Of a DNA stretch of 64,000 nt, positions 11,581 through 22,690 are shown in pieces. Every line of letters starts with the position of its first letter. The stretch's first letter is position 1. The notes beneath the pieces were generated by a model. It made no database searches, was not told where the DNA came from, and saw nothing but the letters and a program-made list of their open reading frames with translations. Position numbers and translations under genes: made by a program. Origin of the DNA: Purshia tridentata (lineage: Eukaryota; Streptophyta; Magnoliopsida; Rosales; Rosaceae); assembly GCA_003254885.1 (NCBI GenBank), contig QANT01008702.1, positions 32,475 to 96,474 on the forward strand, written 5' to 3'.

Positions 11581-11734
11581 GAGCTGTTTTTATTTTCGTA
11601 CACACAATTACAAAGCTCACTATGCATGAGCTAGTAGCGACTTGAAAACTCTAGCACAGAGTATTGTCCTCTCCTTAATTCGCATACTTAATGTTTTTTC
11701 AATTCTTCGAAGTTAATTAGAAGTAGGGTTGGCT
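11580..11734 (-). promoter_or_regulatory. Vicilin-type 3'UTR of VIC-A with conserved hairpin
   Basis: This stretch resembles the 3' flanks of the other vicilin units: a run matching GACTTGAAAACTCTAGCACAG and a small inverted repeat, AGCTCA-7 nt-TGAGCT, at 11614-11632. The same hairpin occurs at 17708-17728, 22570-22588 and 28243-28261. Confidence 0.6.
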
Positions 11735-13737
11735 TCATTGCCTTGTCTTCTGGCTCTTCTTGGAGGGCACGAAATAAGAGTGCTTCTGCTTGCCCAATAT
11801 TTGTTCCATCTCTTCCCCAAACGCCAGCTGCTTAGCCTCTCTCTCCATCAGCCTCATTACGTTGTCCTCTTGCCCTGCATATATACAAATACACACCCAG
11901 TTTCTAGCCTTGCATATATAACAATCCATTTCATCAAAGAACGTACGACTGAGATTTTACCTGCGAGGAAGTTCCTCTGGTTGTTCTGGGCATTGATTCC
12001 GAATCCCACCAGCCGGAGATTCATATTGCTATATTTGTCGGCAACAATAGCAACAGGATGACCTGCCGGGATCATAAAAACATCGGGCGATGATAGCTTG
12101 GAAATGACCTTTCTGTACCTTCCACTCTCTTGGTTTATGAAGTCTGGGCAGGCCATTTCAAAGCGTCCTGTTCCATTTAAGACTAACATCAAATATATTG
12201 CCTTAGAATTGTAGTGTGGCACCATCATAGCTCCCTGCAAATATTTCATCATCAAACATATATAAGTAGCACGTACATTACACCAACTTTATTCATCAAA
12301 TGTTCAAAACTGTTTATCTAGACCGAGTCTAGATTTGAATAAATGAAATACTGTTAATTCCATCTGGGAATTAATGTTTGATTGATTTACTGGTTTGATT
12401 TCAGTGTAAGTGACTGCGACATTGATGTCCTGGAGCTGCTTGGTGTACTCCTCAGGGCGAGCCTCATAGAACTCTCCATAGTTGTTGGAGTGCACAGGTT
12501 TTTGGCTTGGCAGATTGAACACTGAGCCCGTAGACCAAGGGACTATTTTCACCCAGGGTGATTGTTTACTCAATGCCCTGAGTTGCTCTTTTGAGGCACT
12601 TAAGACCATGCCTTGGTTCCCCTGCTTTGTAAATGCCTTCTCTAGCTGCTCTCTTGGGGTCTGATTTCATTAAACAATAAAATGAATCAATAAATCACTG
12701 TTACATTATTTAGAATCCAATTTAGTATACAAAATTGGAATCCATAACAGTATTCATTTGAAGTAATAAATCAAATAAATAAAGAAATATATATCTTGTT
12801 ACATCAAATGCAGATTCAAGAATGTCATTGCTGAAAACACTGTAGTAGGACTCCGGATGGCCAAAAAGGCTGGCGAAGTCATCGTCGGGCTTTTCAGAAC
12901 CAGCAGGGAAGAGCTCCTGCACCAAATTAATTAAACAAAGTTACAAATTTAATAAAAATAAATGCTTCTATGTAAAGATGTTATAATGAGGAAATTAAGG
13001 AAGTGTTGATGATTTGATTATCTCAAATTGGTCAGGAATATTGAGAGGCTTATAGAGCTGTGCTAAATGAAGAGGTTTATCATTGTGTTCGTTAATTAAG
13101 TAGGTGGTAGTCCCTGCAGGAACTCTAATCACATCTCCCTCTTTAATGCTCAAGGACTCTTTTTTGTCTTTCATTACAAGAGTGATGGTACCTTTGCCTG
13201 TTTAATTAATTTCAAAGAAACAAAATAACTATATTGAAATTAAGAATATTGAAACTATTAAGAATATGAACAGAGGAGTCATATATATGTACCTTCCCAA
13301 ACAAAGTAAATGGTTTCAGCATCGCGGTGGTGTGGGAGAGCAAAAGTTGAAGGCATAGCTGAGAACAAGGCTATGCGGTAGTTTTCAACGCCGCGAAGAA
13401 GCGGAGACTCGAGGTTCTTGAAGCTTTCGAGGACAGTAAAACCTCAATATTCACTCATATATCGAGGCTTCCATAAAAATTTGAAAAAGAAGTAGGGGTT
13501 GACCTCAGTCTCCTCCTCGTCTTCTTCGTCCCCTCTTTGCTCTTTGTATCGCCGCAGACACTGAACTTGGCATCCAGCTGGGCTTTCACTCGTTTGGCAA
13601 CTTACCATGCACTGAGAATATTCCTCTTTAGGATCATCGCTTGGGTACTCTTCGTTGCTGAGAGTGAAAGACACAGAAGCAAGGAGAAGAGTGGAAACTA
13701 AGAACAACAACAAAGGGAGCCTAGTTTCGATCGCCAT
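11735..13737 (-). pseudogene. Vicilin-like seed storage protein, disrupted (VIC-A)
   Basis: A six-exon vicilin structure on the minus strand: 13737-13293, 13197-13022, 12916-12803, 12660-12391, 12234-11961, 11874-11735. It would encode a signal peptide (MAIETRLPLLLFLVSTLLLA), one C-x3-C ... C-x3-C module (QCMVSC / GCQVQC), an acidic linker and a complete bicupin. Two lesions break it. First, an in-frame TGA at 13446-13444, with vicilin homology continuing in the same frame on both sides (RYMSEY, stop, GFTVLESF). The sister genes have Gly here, so a single GGA-to-TGA change is likely. Second, the exon 2 donor reads GAG|ATAATC, where the sister genes have GAG|GTA. All other junctions are GT-AG and the remaining frame is open, so inactivation looks recent. 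The only product left would be a secreted 97-aa peptide with one hairpin module. Confidence 0.85.
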
Positions 13738-13778
13738 GTTTATATTCTTTGCTTACTATTCAATTAATTATGACCCCC

Positions 13779-13974
13779 TTTTATAATCTTCTACAATGGG
13801 AAACGTATATATATATAGCACTGAGCGTACATATGTTCTTTTTATGGAAGCCCAGGGCTGAGGATATATGCATGCATGTACATTTGTCTATGCAGATTAC
13901 ATGCCAGGTGACTAGTGTCCTAGCTGTGTGACAAGCTCAAATTGTCGTACGTGTCCCACTTGATCTTCACGTGG
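13779..13974 (-). promoter_or_regulatory. Seed-type promoter module of VIC-A
   Basis: The minus-strand TATA box is TATAAAA (13785-13779). Upstream are an RY element, TGCATGCA (13869-13876), the conserved cluster box ATGCCAGGTGACTAGTGTCC (within 13899-13921) and a G-box CACGTG (13968-13973). RY and G-box/ABRE elements are the known targets of B3 (ABI3/FUS3) and bZIP factors in seed storage gene promoters. Confidence 0.75.
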
Positions 13975-14830
13975 TTTGAAAATAAAGAGAATTATGTGTT
14001 TTGAAGACTAATTAAAATGAGTTAGTGCGGAGATCGATTGTGATTTTGCGCTTGATGCGCCATTTTGAGCACAATATCATTCCTTAAATTTGTGGGCCGG
14101 ATCATGTCTTGATCCTAGTTGTCCTAAGAAAACGTGATTTTGAGATATGATGAATTGTTGCAAATCGGATGTTAATTGGGTTCCTAGCATATATAAATCC
14201 CTATAAATACTAACTCTTAATCCTAATTATGTTCTTGATTTATGAATTCCTAAATCGTAACCCTAAACTATAAAACAACGTCCAACCATTAATATATGTC
14301 ATGTATATAGAAAGTATAAGCACATAAAATATGAGGAGAAAATCTTTTTTCTGCATATAGAATATTTGTGGGAGCTAGTGAATTTCTTTGTGTACATATA
14401 TTACTTAATAGCTAGGGACAATAAGAGTTCGAATCCTAGCTTAAGCTAGCTAATTTTTGTTGTTGATATTATGTTTATGTCCAAAATTTATAAAAACAAA
14501 ATGTAAACTAGAATGTTATGATTTTATCGTGGCATAGTAGATCAAGAATTAATCGGTAAATGTATTCTTTTCTCCCTAGCTCTTTGGATCGATGCGTTCA
14601 GATAATATGCTATTGATATTGTTAGTAATATATTTATAATTATAATAATTTATTACTCGATCTTAACTTGAAATTATTTGAAAGGATGTAAATTTAATTT
14701 ACTAATCAAAACAATAAGGATATCGATCCGGAGCTCCTATCTACATGCTAGCTGTCGATCAATTTATATCTTAAAATCTTAAGATTTTGAAGTTTGATTG
14801 GGTTTTTTTAAGATTTATTAGTTTAAGAAT
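13975..14830. other. Intergenic DNA between VIC-A and the vicilin fragment
   Basis: AT-rich non-coding DNA. A short tRNA-B-box-like stretch (AGTTCGAATCCTAG at about 14428) may be a remnant of a tRNA-derived SINE, but no complete tRNA or element can be defined. Confidence 0.4.
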
Positions 14831-14839
14831 ATAGTGTAC

Positions 14840-15360
14840 TGTAGATTAATTACAACTGGAGCGATGTGGTTCTTGACACCTTTGGCAACTTTCCAGGCAT
14901 TTCAAGTACAATTTTCCTCGAGGAGTAGAGTAACAAAGAACCAAGTAATATTCTCGTCCTCTCCTCCACAAATTCTTTGGCATACTTGAGGTGATTGAGA
15001 AGTACTAGTGATCCCTTGGCCTTGGCAACGTTGCATGCATTGCTGGTGTTGCTGATGTTGCAGCACGCACATACTGTGACATTGTTGCTGCATTTGGGGT
15101 CCTAATCGCCTCTGATCACCACAACGTTGTTGACATTGAGCCAGCTGCTCAGAAACCGAGTTCTGCGACTACATCAGCCACCGGAGGCAATACTTTGATA
15201 CGCAGCGTGCACGGTCATGACCATGAAGGTGCCCACAGTACCGGTCTACTCAACCATCATCGACACGGAAAGGCACGGAGGCAGCTGCAAGGAAGAGAGT
15301 GGAGAGGAACAACAACAGCAACAACAATGGAAGCTGCAGCTTAGCTCTGGTGATCACCAT
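14840..15360 (-). pseudogene. Broken vicilin N-terminal fragment
   Basis: Read on the minus strand, 15360 begins a vicilin-type signal peptide (MVITRAKLQL, then PLLLLLLFLSTLFLAAA). The frame ends at a TGA (15252-15250) after 36 codons. Further along, in other frames, come CQQRC, CHSMC, CMQRC and CQRIC motifs (about 15140-14960) and a last CLESCQRC stretch near 14900-14870, so hairpin modules survive but the frame is lost. No cupin sequence follows. The shared seed-type promoter module is still present upstream. This is a decayed member of the cluster. Confidence 0.7.
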
Positions 15361-15431
15361 ATATGCTTAATGATATCTTCTATGGTAGGACTAAGATAGC
15401 ACAGGCAGCTAGAGAGCTTCACATGTTTATT

Positions 15432-15540
15432 AATTTATAGAAATAAGCTAAGCAGCATATGTATTATGTACATATATGCATGCATGTGTACATTTGGCTA
15501 TTCACAGTTTCACATTACATGCAAGGTGACGAGTGTCCTA
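15432..15540 (-). promoter_or_regulatory. Relic seed-type promoter module
   Basis: Minus-strand TATAAATT (15439-15432), RY element TGCATGCA (15477-15484) and the cluster box ATGCAAGGTGACGAGTGTCC (within 15516-15540). The G-box position is degenerate (CACATG-like near 15630). It belongs to the broken vicilin fragment downstream. Confidence 0.6.
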
Positions 15541-15851
15541 TGTGACAAAGTTTTACATGTTCTAGTTAATTCTAATTTATATATCGAGATTCGAGTCCCA
15601 CTTGATGTGAATATTGGGTATCATCACATCACATGGTAGCCTGGATTTGTGTGCTTGCTGAAATGGGAGCTGTACGTGGCTCTGCAAGAGAGTTTCAGTT
15701 TTGCATTCGGTTAATCTTTAAGCAATCCAAATCCATTATAAGCACAATTAATGTGGGACGATTAATTAGCTATATTGCTTAAATTGTGGTCTCAAGTTTG
15801 AATTACTCTCTTTCAAATGAAAAAATTGTAGAATGTTGTGACTTACGCTAG

Positions 15852-16886
15852 TGTTGATGCAAAAATCTACTCAGACCTTTGCAAACAACTTAAATGAAGA
15901 CTTCTGCTAATGTGGTAAGCTGAAGAGCTGAGAGGTTGATTCGAGCACGTCATTTAGCTGGTTTTGAACTTCTTCCTGTAAGCTGATCAGAAAGAAAGCA
16001 CCAGTGTTGTACTAGCCGAAAGTACTCCGATGACAAAGTTAGAGAGATGCAAGAAGGAGATGCAAGTGTAAATCAAGAACACAGCAAGAACTTGGGAGGA
16101 AGATAGAGGAAAAGAGGTAAAAGTGTCTGGATTGATTTCTTCAGAGCTTGGGCAAGTATTTTCTCAGAATTGTCTGTCCATTTACCTTGTGAGGATGCTC
16201 TTATTTATAAGCAAAGGGATATGAGATATTTCTGCTAGTTTGTAAGTATGATCATGGCTGATCATAGGTTTCAGATGCTATGTTTGAAAAACAGGCTGGA
16301 TGGCTGATAGACTTCTCATTTAATGCAGGAGGGATGGTTATCAAATGGCTGGAAGTTGCTCGCATTAAATGGAAAGTAAGGCAAAGCAAATAAGCCATAA
16401 ATGCAAAGCATAAAGGTACCTTCGGTGTGTCAGGCGCAATAACTACTCCTGGGGTTTGTGCTCGGCTCGGAAAAGGATGATTCGAAGATGGTTGATCCGA
16501 TCTGAATGAGGCTTCGAGAAGTAGTCGACCTGCGCGGGCGTTTGGTTCTTCCAGGTAGTGCTCGGCTCGGAATAGACAGTGGCTTCCGATCCGAACATAC
16601 AAAGGAAGAGACGGTGGCCAGAAGGTCGTCAACTGAAAGAGAATACCTCGGATGGTCAACGCTCGGATCCGAAGAAAGAATCTGATCCGAACGTTGGTAA
16701 CTTGTTGGTCTTTGCCTGTGTGCAGGTGCATTCCGTTTGGATCGGATCAAGCGATAGGATCCGATCCGAAACAATTGCCTCGATACACCTTTGACTGAGG
16801 TGATGGCGTTGCACCTGGGCGCGAGACCCCACATGACTTGTAGACGTTTGACCGTTGACTCTTATTGGGGGCATCATCCCCAAACA
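15852..16886 (+). mobile_element. Solo LTR with 5-bp target-site duplication
   Basis: A 1035-bp, GC-richer block starts TGTTGATGCAAAAATC and ends CATCATCCCCAAACA, giving the TG...CA ends and short inverted TGTT/AACA termini of an LTR. It is flanked by an exact 5-bp direct repeat, GCTAG (15847-15851 and 16887-16891). No gag or pol follows and no second LTR is present, so it is a solo LTR left by recombination. A TTATTTATAAG stretch near 16200-16210 is a candidate LTR TATA box. The interior carries repeated GGATCCGATCCG-like words and several fortuitous ORFs on both strands. Superfamily is not assignable without internal sequence. Confidence 0.85.
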
Positions 16887-16891
16887 GCTAG

Positions 16892-17650
16892 CACATAATT
16901 GCACAAGATACGTATAGGATTTCTATTCCCTATATCGACATGAACATTGATCATTATGGAAGCAGAAAACGTGGTTTATGGTAAATCGATCCCATGACCA
17001 TTTGTGCTTTAGATACATATATCTGAAACTAGTAACATAAGTATTTGTGGACTATGAATATTTTTGTGACGTGATATATTAATTGCAAGACTTCCACATA
17101 CGTAAACAATACTTATGAATATGCAGAGGACCTCTGGGAGGAAGGATAACATCTCTCTCATTAAGTTTAGAAGATAAAGGTGTGTTACATGGTTTGCAAT
17201 TCATTTGAGTTCTAATTTGGACGTCTCTAATTAATTAATTAATTAGCATACTTTTCTGGTGTAAGGAAAAGACCAATATATATATATATATATATATATT
17301 TTTTATATTGATGTTTGATGGATAAGTCCACAGAGTAGTGTTACTAACTAGTGTGAGGCCCAAGTCTTTCATGTTAATTACATTCTTGGCTTAACTATAG
17401 GACACAAGAAAAAATAATATGTGAGCGAGAGAAGTAACCTGTCAAATTAACCGTGCTTTAATTAGGCATGTTTGAGACCATATAACAGAGAGATTTGATT
17501 TGTGTAACCTGCAAACTAATGAAAGAATATACATATATTCTATTGATGATATAGTTAACAATTTAATTAATCAGCCAAGTCAGGATGGAAGTCACACAAG
17601 GCTAATTAAGAGTAAATAAACACAAACGCATAAAACTTATTCTCTCATTT
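16892..17650. other. Intergenic DNA downstream of VIC-B
   Basis: AT-rich, non-coding, with a (TA)n microsatellite at about 17277-17300. Around 17100-17170, words such as GGACCTCTGGGAGGAAGGATAACATCTCTCTC resemble antisense cupin coding sequence only faintly. No gene is supported. Confidence 0.4.
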
Positions 17651-17659
17651 AATTATTTA

Positions 17660-17806
17660 TTTATATATCAGAAAGCTAGCTAGAGCTATTTTTACACACA
17701 CACAAAAAGCTCACTCTCTACATGAACTCTTCAAAACTCTAGCACAGCCTACTCTCTAGTACTGCTCCGATTTTATTCCTATATATTCAGACTGCCTGCT
17801 TAAAAG
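17660..17806 (-). promoter_or_regulatory. VIC-B 3'UTR with conserved hairpin
   Basis: Directly after the VIC-B stop. It shares with the other units a GTAGGCTGTGCTAGAGTTTT stretch and the imperfect inverted repeat AGCTCA...TGAACT (17708-17728). AT-rich candidate polyadenylation signals lie near 17650. Confidence 0.6.
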
Positions 17807-20509
17807 TTAGAAGCCCCCAAAGTCCAGAATTGAAGACAAGCGGTGGTTTCTGCCTTGCCGGGCGTGCACGAAATAAGACTGCCTCTGTTTGTTTACTATC
17901 TGCTCCATCTCTTCCCCAAACGCCAGCTGCCTAGCCTCCCTCTCCATCAGCCTCATTATGTTGTCTTCTTGACCTGGATAGTATATTACACCCAGTTAAT
18001 TAATTATGACTAAGCAATTAATTAATGACTCAGAGATTAAGCATGAGTGAGTTCTTTATTAATTACCTGCAAGGAAGTTCCTCTGGTTGTTTCGGGCATT
18101 GATTCCGAACCCGACCAGTCTCAGATTCTGGTTTTGGCGGTCGTTGTTGTTGTTTTGGGCAATAATGGCAACAGGGTGACCAGCTGGGATTACGAAAGCA
18201 TCGCCCGGTGATATCTGAGCAGTGACCTTCATGTACCTTCCACTCCGATCTCCCTGTTCTTCTTGTTCTTGTTGATAATCCATCTCCTCTTGCCTTTGGT
18301 TTGCAAGGTGTGGGCAGGCCATTTCAATGTTTCCACTTCCATCCACAACCATCATCAAGTATATTGCTTTTGAATTGTAGTGTGGGATCATCATAGCTTC
18401 CTGCAAAAATTTGAGTCGAAATGAATTTTCATATGCCATAATAGAGCAACTTTTTCAGGCTAGAGTAGTAACATAAACATCTTACATGGTTGATCTCAGC
18501 GTAGACGACTGAGACATCCATGTCTTGGAGCTGATTGAACTCCTCAGGGCGAGCCTCGAAGAACTTGCCAAAGTTGTTGGCGTGTACAGGCTGTTGGTTT
18601 GGCAGATTGAAGAGTGGACCCCTAGACTCCCGGTCTCTGCGCCTGGGAGAAGAAACGTGCCCACTCAATGCCTTGAGTTGCTCTTGTGAGGCTCTCATCA
18701 CCATGCCCTGCTGCCTACTCTGCTGCTGTCCAAAGGCCCTCTGTAGCTGCTCTTTTGGGGTCTGATATCATAACCAAATTAATCAATTGGAGCCTAATTA
18801 ATTACTACTCTGAACTAATAAATCAAATAAAATGGAGGGACAAATTAAAAGTGAGAATCCAACTAATTACATCAAAGGCAGATTCAAGAACGTCATTGCT
18901 GAAAACGCTGTAGTATGACTCGGGATTTCCAGAACCAGCAGGGAAGAATTTCTGTATATCAAATTAAACAATGTTACCAAAATAATCATATAATAAAATC
19001 AAGAGGCTTTTAGATTATATATTTACCTCAAATCGGCCAGATGGATTATTGACGGGCTGAATGAGCTTTGCAATTTGGAGAGTCTCATCATTGTTATGGT
19101 TAATTAAGTAAACGGTAGCCCCAGAAGGAACTCTAATCACATCTCCTTGTTCAATGTTGAAGGACTTTTTGTTGTCTTGCATCAGAAGAGTGACTACACC
19201 GCGTCCTATAAATTAACATTCCAAAGCATAGATTAATTCATGTCATATATATTGCTACTAATTGTACATGTATAACAAACAAATTGGTAATGGAGGACTC
19301 ACCATTGACAACAACATAGATTGATTCAGCATCGATATGGTGTGGAAGAACAAAAGTGTTTGGCTTTGCCTCCAAGAGAGCCAAGCGGTAGTTCTTAATA
19401 CCCTTAAGAAGCTTAGAGTCCCTGTGGGTGAACCTCTCAAGCACATAAGTCCCACCTTCCTCGGACCTGAACTTGGACTCAAACATCCCTTTGGGGAAGT
19501 AGTAGGGGTTGTCCCTCTGGCTCTGACTCTGACTCTGCTCCTCCTCTTCTTCTCTTCTTAGTGGGTAGTAATTCTTACCTCTTTGTTGTTGGCACCTCCT
19601 TTGGCATCGTAGCTGTTCTCGCTGACCTTGTGCTTCCATGCGGCATCTCTGCTCGCACTGAGCACTCTGACCCTGACCCTGTTCTTGCTCCCTCTGTTGC
19701 TCTTCGAATCGCTGCTTGCACGCGCTTTGGCATTGCTGTTGCTGTTGACCATGTCTCTGCCTCTGGCAGCTTTGCTGGCACTGCTGGTATTGCCTCTGCG
19801 GGTCTTCAAACTGCTCTTGAGAATGTCTTTTGTTGTTGTAGTCACTGCCTCTTGCTTGCTCTTCAAGTTGCTTCTCGCACCTATTTTGGCACTGCTGCTG
19901 CTGCTGTTGTGGCTCGCCACGTCCCTGCCTCTGGCAACGCTGCTGGCACATCTGCGCTGCGCAGCGTTGCTCACATGGCTGTTGTTGCTGCCTTCCTTGG
20001 CCGCGCTCCTCTGATTGTCGGCAACTCTGTTGGCATTGCTCGTATTTCTGTTCGGGATCTCTACGCTTGTCAAAGTCCTGCTCGCACCTTCTCTGGCACT
20101 GTTGCTGGCCACTTTGTTCCTTCTCACAGCTTTGCCGACAGATCTTCTCGTAAGCTTCGCGAGGGATCTGAGGCGTTTGTTGCCCCTGCTGCTGTTTTAT
20201 GCAACGACTCTCGCAGGCTATATATTCGGAAATATCATCCTTTGGACACTGTTCAAGACATTGATCTATGTCCTGATGATGATTGTTAAACCAGCTGCCG
20301 CCGCCGGAAGGGTCCCAACCGGTAGGGTCTCTGAGCTTGCATTGCATCTCGCAGACAGAACGCACTGCTGACCTTTTAAAGTCTCGACACTCGGTTGCAC
20401 ATCGCTTTTCCAATTCTCCATAACCAAGACTACTTGCAGAGACCGCGAGGAAAAGGGTACCGTAAAGGAACAAAAGCAGCAAAGGAAGCCTACCTTTGAT
20501 CACCGTCAT
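17807..20509 (-). CDS. Vicilin (7S globulin) with hairpin-peptide array (VIC-B)
   Basis: A seed storage vicilin of the MiAMP2-precursor type, routed through the secretory system to storage vacuoles. Six exons on the minus strand: 20509-19303, 19205-19027, 18951-18871, 18761-18486, 18400-18067, 17973-17807. All junctions are GT-AG; the sum is 748 codons (747 aa). The signal peptide is about residues 1-26 ([20 protein letters not shown]). Residues of about 30-310 form a Gln/Arg/Glu-rich array with 14 C-x3-C motifs, that is seven hairpin modules (for example RCATEC/VCEMQC and QCQQSC/PCEQRC). The first cupin starts with NPYYFPKG and includes [18 protein letters not shown]; the second includes [18 protein letters not shown] and [11 protein letters not shown]. 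The C-terminus ends SSILDFGGF, as in typical vicilins. Compared with VIC-C, one inter-module spacer is shorter (AAQMCQQ against AAQMSQRERQQMCQQ). No lesion was seen. Confidence 0.93.
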
Positions 20510-20553
20510 GTTATAATATAATTGTACGGGAATGAATTAATAAGCATAGGTAG

Positions 20554-20728
20554 TATTTATAGAAGCTTTCATAATTAAGGATGAGCATGCATATACGTAC
20601 ATCTGGCTTTGCACATTACATGCAAGGTGACGAGTGTCCTAAACTCCTACCTGACCACAATTTTACGTCTTTGTATCTGACTAACATATTATTGATGGTG
20701 TATCGGTGTCCCACATGCTGTTCACGTG
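20554..20728 (-). promoter_or_regulatory. Seed-type promoter module of VIC-B
   Basis: Minus-strand TATAAATA (20561-20554), RY core GCATGCAT (20585-20592), cluster box ATGCAAGGTGACGAGTGTCC (within 20618-20640) and G-box CACGTG (20723-20728). Order and spacing match the other units. About 200 bp further up (20910-21060) is a longer stretch paralogous to the VIC-C upstream region. Confidence 0.78.
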
Positions 20729-21579
20729 GTGGCAAAATAATTAAGTAAGAAATTGAAATTGTACGTACTTGCAGACTAAAATGAATGTATGTGCATTGAA
20801 CATAATTATGTGGCGATCGATAGAATATTAGGAGAAACATGTAGTGGCCTGTGGAATCGATTGGTTTGTTGAGTGAAGGAGAAGTGTTGGGTGCCCTGCT
20901 GCTCAGGGGCTGTGGCTCTGCATAAGGGACACCTCAACTTAATAAGTGTTACGTGTTGAAATGCACTCAAGCTGGTCGTTCGATCTCTCTCTGTTTGGGT
21001 TTTTATAATCTTCCCTCTTTCTTTGGGCATCAATTGCTTTGCAAGTTTCACTTATTATACTTCACTTTTTTGTCAATTTTTAAGTAATGTTGTGGTTCGA
21101 TCGATCTCTCAAAACAAAAAATGTTGTGGTTGTGTGGACTAAGTTCATATTGTTCGAAAAGATGACACAATAATCTATATTATATAATTGAATCATTAAT
21201 TTTGAGATAAAATTTTATATTTGAATGGACCAATTGAATACCCTAACCCTTCTTTGAGGCAGTTAATTTTTTTTTAATTTGTAATTGATCCACGACTATC
21301 GTCCATTAAAATTAAACTCAAGACTATCCTCCATAAAAGGAAGACGGAGTGCCACTAAACCAAATAATTAATTATTACTATATTTAGTTTTTGTTTTAGT
21401 TAACACACTATACTGGCTATATTCAATTGGTTATGTTATAATAATGTTGCCCAAAAAATAATTAACAACTGCACCCTAAAAATTTAAAACAATATTGAAA
21501 AATAGGCATGACTATTAATTGTAAAAAGTATAAAAATCAAAGTACAAGGTAATTATCCACTGCGTCTTTTTTTTTCTTT

Positions 21580-22085
21580 GGGAAATTCTAAAAGCTTTGT
21601 AATGTTTGCTTCAGAACTCTACAATTTTACGCCGTAAGGCCTTAAATAAAAAAGAAAAAAAAAATTCCAAAACAACCCAAACATCGCCTTTTCGGCCCCT
21701 CCTTCCTCCCTTTTTGTTTCTCTCATTCCCTCTCTTTCCTTTTTTCTATATTCCTTTCTGCCCCTATCTCCGATCCGGTGTAAGTGGAGGTCAGCCACTT
21801 TTCTGGCCTCCAAATAAGAGGTTTATCTTCCGATCTGAAGGCTGGAAAAATCGAGAGAGGGAAGAGAGAAAGAGAGAGAGAAAGGGAAGAGAGAAAGAGA
21901 GAGAGAAACGAAGGGGAAAAGAGAGGGGCCGGAAAGGTGATGCCGCAGGTGTCTAGGTTTTAGAATATATATATATATATATATTTATTTATTTATTTTT
22001 ATTTTTTTCCAGTTAAGGCTTTTTGGGGTAAAAAATTGTAGGGTTTGAGAACCAAATTAACGTTAGGATCATTTTAGAATTATCC
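21580..22085. mobile_element. Element with long imperfect terminal inverted repeats
   Basis: The left arm (about 21580-21645: AAATTCTAAAA ... CTCTACAATTTTACGCCG ... GGCCTTAA) and the reverse complement of the right arm (about 22015-22085: TAATTCTAAAATGATCC ... CCCTACAATTTT ... AGCCTTAA) align over about 65-70 bp with scattered differences. The interior has a pyrimidine-rich stretch on one side and a GA-rich stretch (21860-21910) on the other, then an (AT)n tract. There is no transposase. Mutator-like non-autonomous origin is plausible but no target-site duplication was identified. Confidence 0.55.
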
Positions 22086-22520
22086 TATATACCTTTAGAC
22101 CTGAAAAAGGAAAAATGAATGATCTTATACCCTTTTTGGCTTATCCATGAGGAGGGTAACATAGATCGAAGAGAGAGTTAATTAGTCCTAAAAATTGGAA
22201 CAAATAAAAACAAAGCACATGGTAGGTGTTGCTTGTTTAGTTAATAGTCAGTTGATGTCAATATCGTGGAAATCGTCTTTTAAAGGAATTGAATAAGTTG
22301 AGAAAAACTAGCTAGGTTCCACCATCATCACAAAGGTCATATATATTCGGGTCCAAGACCATATATATCACTTACTAATGTATAGTATAGTTAATAAATA
22401 AGCTCCTTATAATTTGAGAATATGGCAACAAGTGATCGAATCAAAAAAATGTTAAATTAAGCTTCAGAAGTCTTAATTAAGAGTGCATAAACACGGAGAA
22501 CTTGTCATTTATTTATTAAT
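22086..22520. other. Intergenic DNA downstream of VIC-C
   Basis: AT-rich, non-coding sequence between the terminal-repeat element and the VIC-C 3'UTR. No gene is seen. Confidence 0.5.
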
Positions 22521-22539
22521 TTATTCTCAGGTGGCAGAA

Positions 22540-22690
22540 AGCTAAAGCTCATTTTACACAACGAAATTAAGCTCACTCTATGTGAGCTAGCTACTTGAAA
22601 CTCTAGCCGTACAGCCTAGTAGTGCTTCTCTACATACTTAGTAGATTTATTGCATCATATGATTGAGTAAACTGCCTCTTCTCCTCCTCT
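22540..22690 (-). promoter_or_regulatory. Conserved vicilin 3'UTR joined to VIC-C
   Basis: On the minus strand the sequence around the VIC-C stop runs into TGATGCAATAAATCTACT, TATGTAGAG and GTAGGCTGTACGGCTAGAGTTTC, which matches the 3'UTR of VIC-D (TGATGGAATAAATCTACT etc.). The hairpin AGCTCA...TGAGCT lies at 22570-22588. So the 3' end of the transcript is that of a full vicilin although the cupin exons are missing. The first homologous bases lie just inside the end of the ORF. Confidence 0.75.

Noticed and set aside
16252-16904. Several overlapping ORFs (up to 159 codons) on both strands
   Set aside because: All lie inside the solo LTR and are explained by its GC content and repeated words.
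17100-17200. Possible cupin coding remnant near the solo LTR (words like GGAGGAAGGATAACATCTCTC)
   Set aside because: The match to the vicilin exon 2 antisense (ATCACATCTCC) is too short to claim homology.
19337-20371. Long ORFs on the plus strand opposite VIC-B (up to 242 codons)
   Set aside because: Mirror frames of the Gln/Cys-rich coding repeats of VIC-B. The same effect is seen opposite VIC-C and VIC-D (30149-31454).
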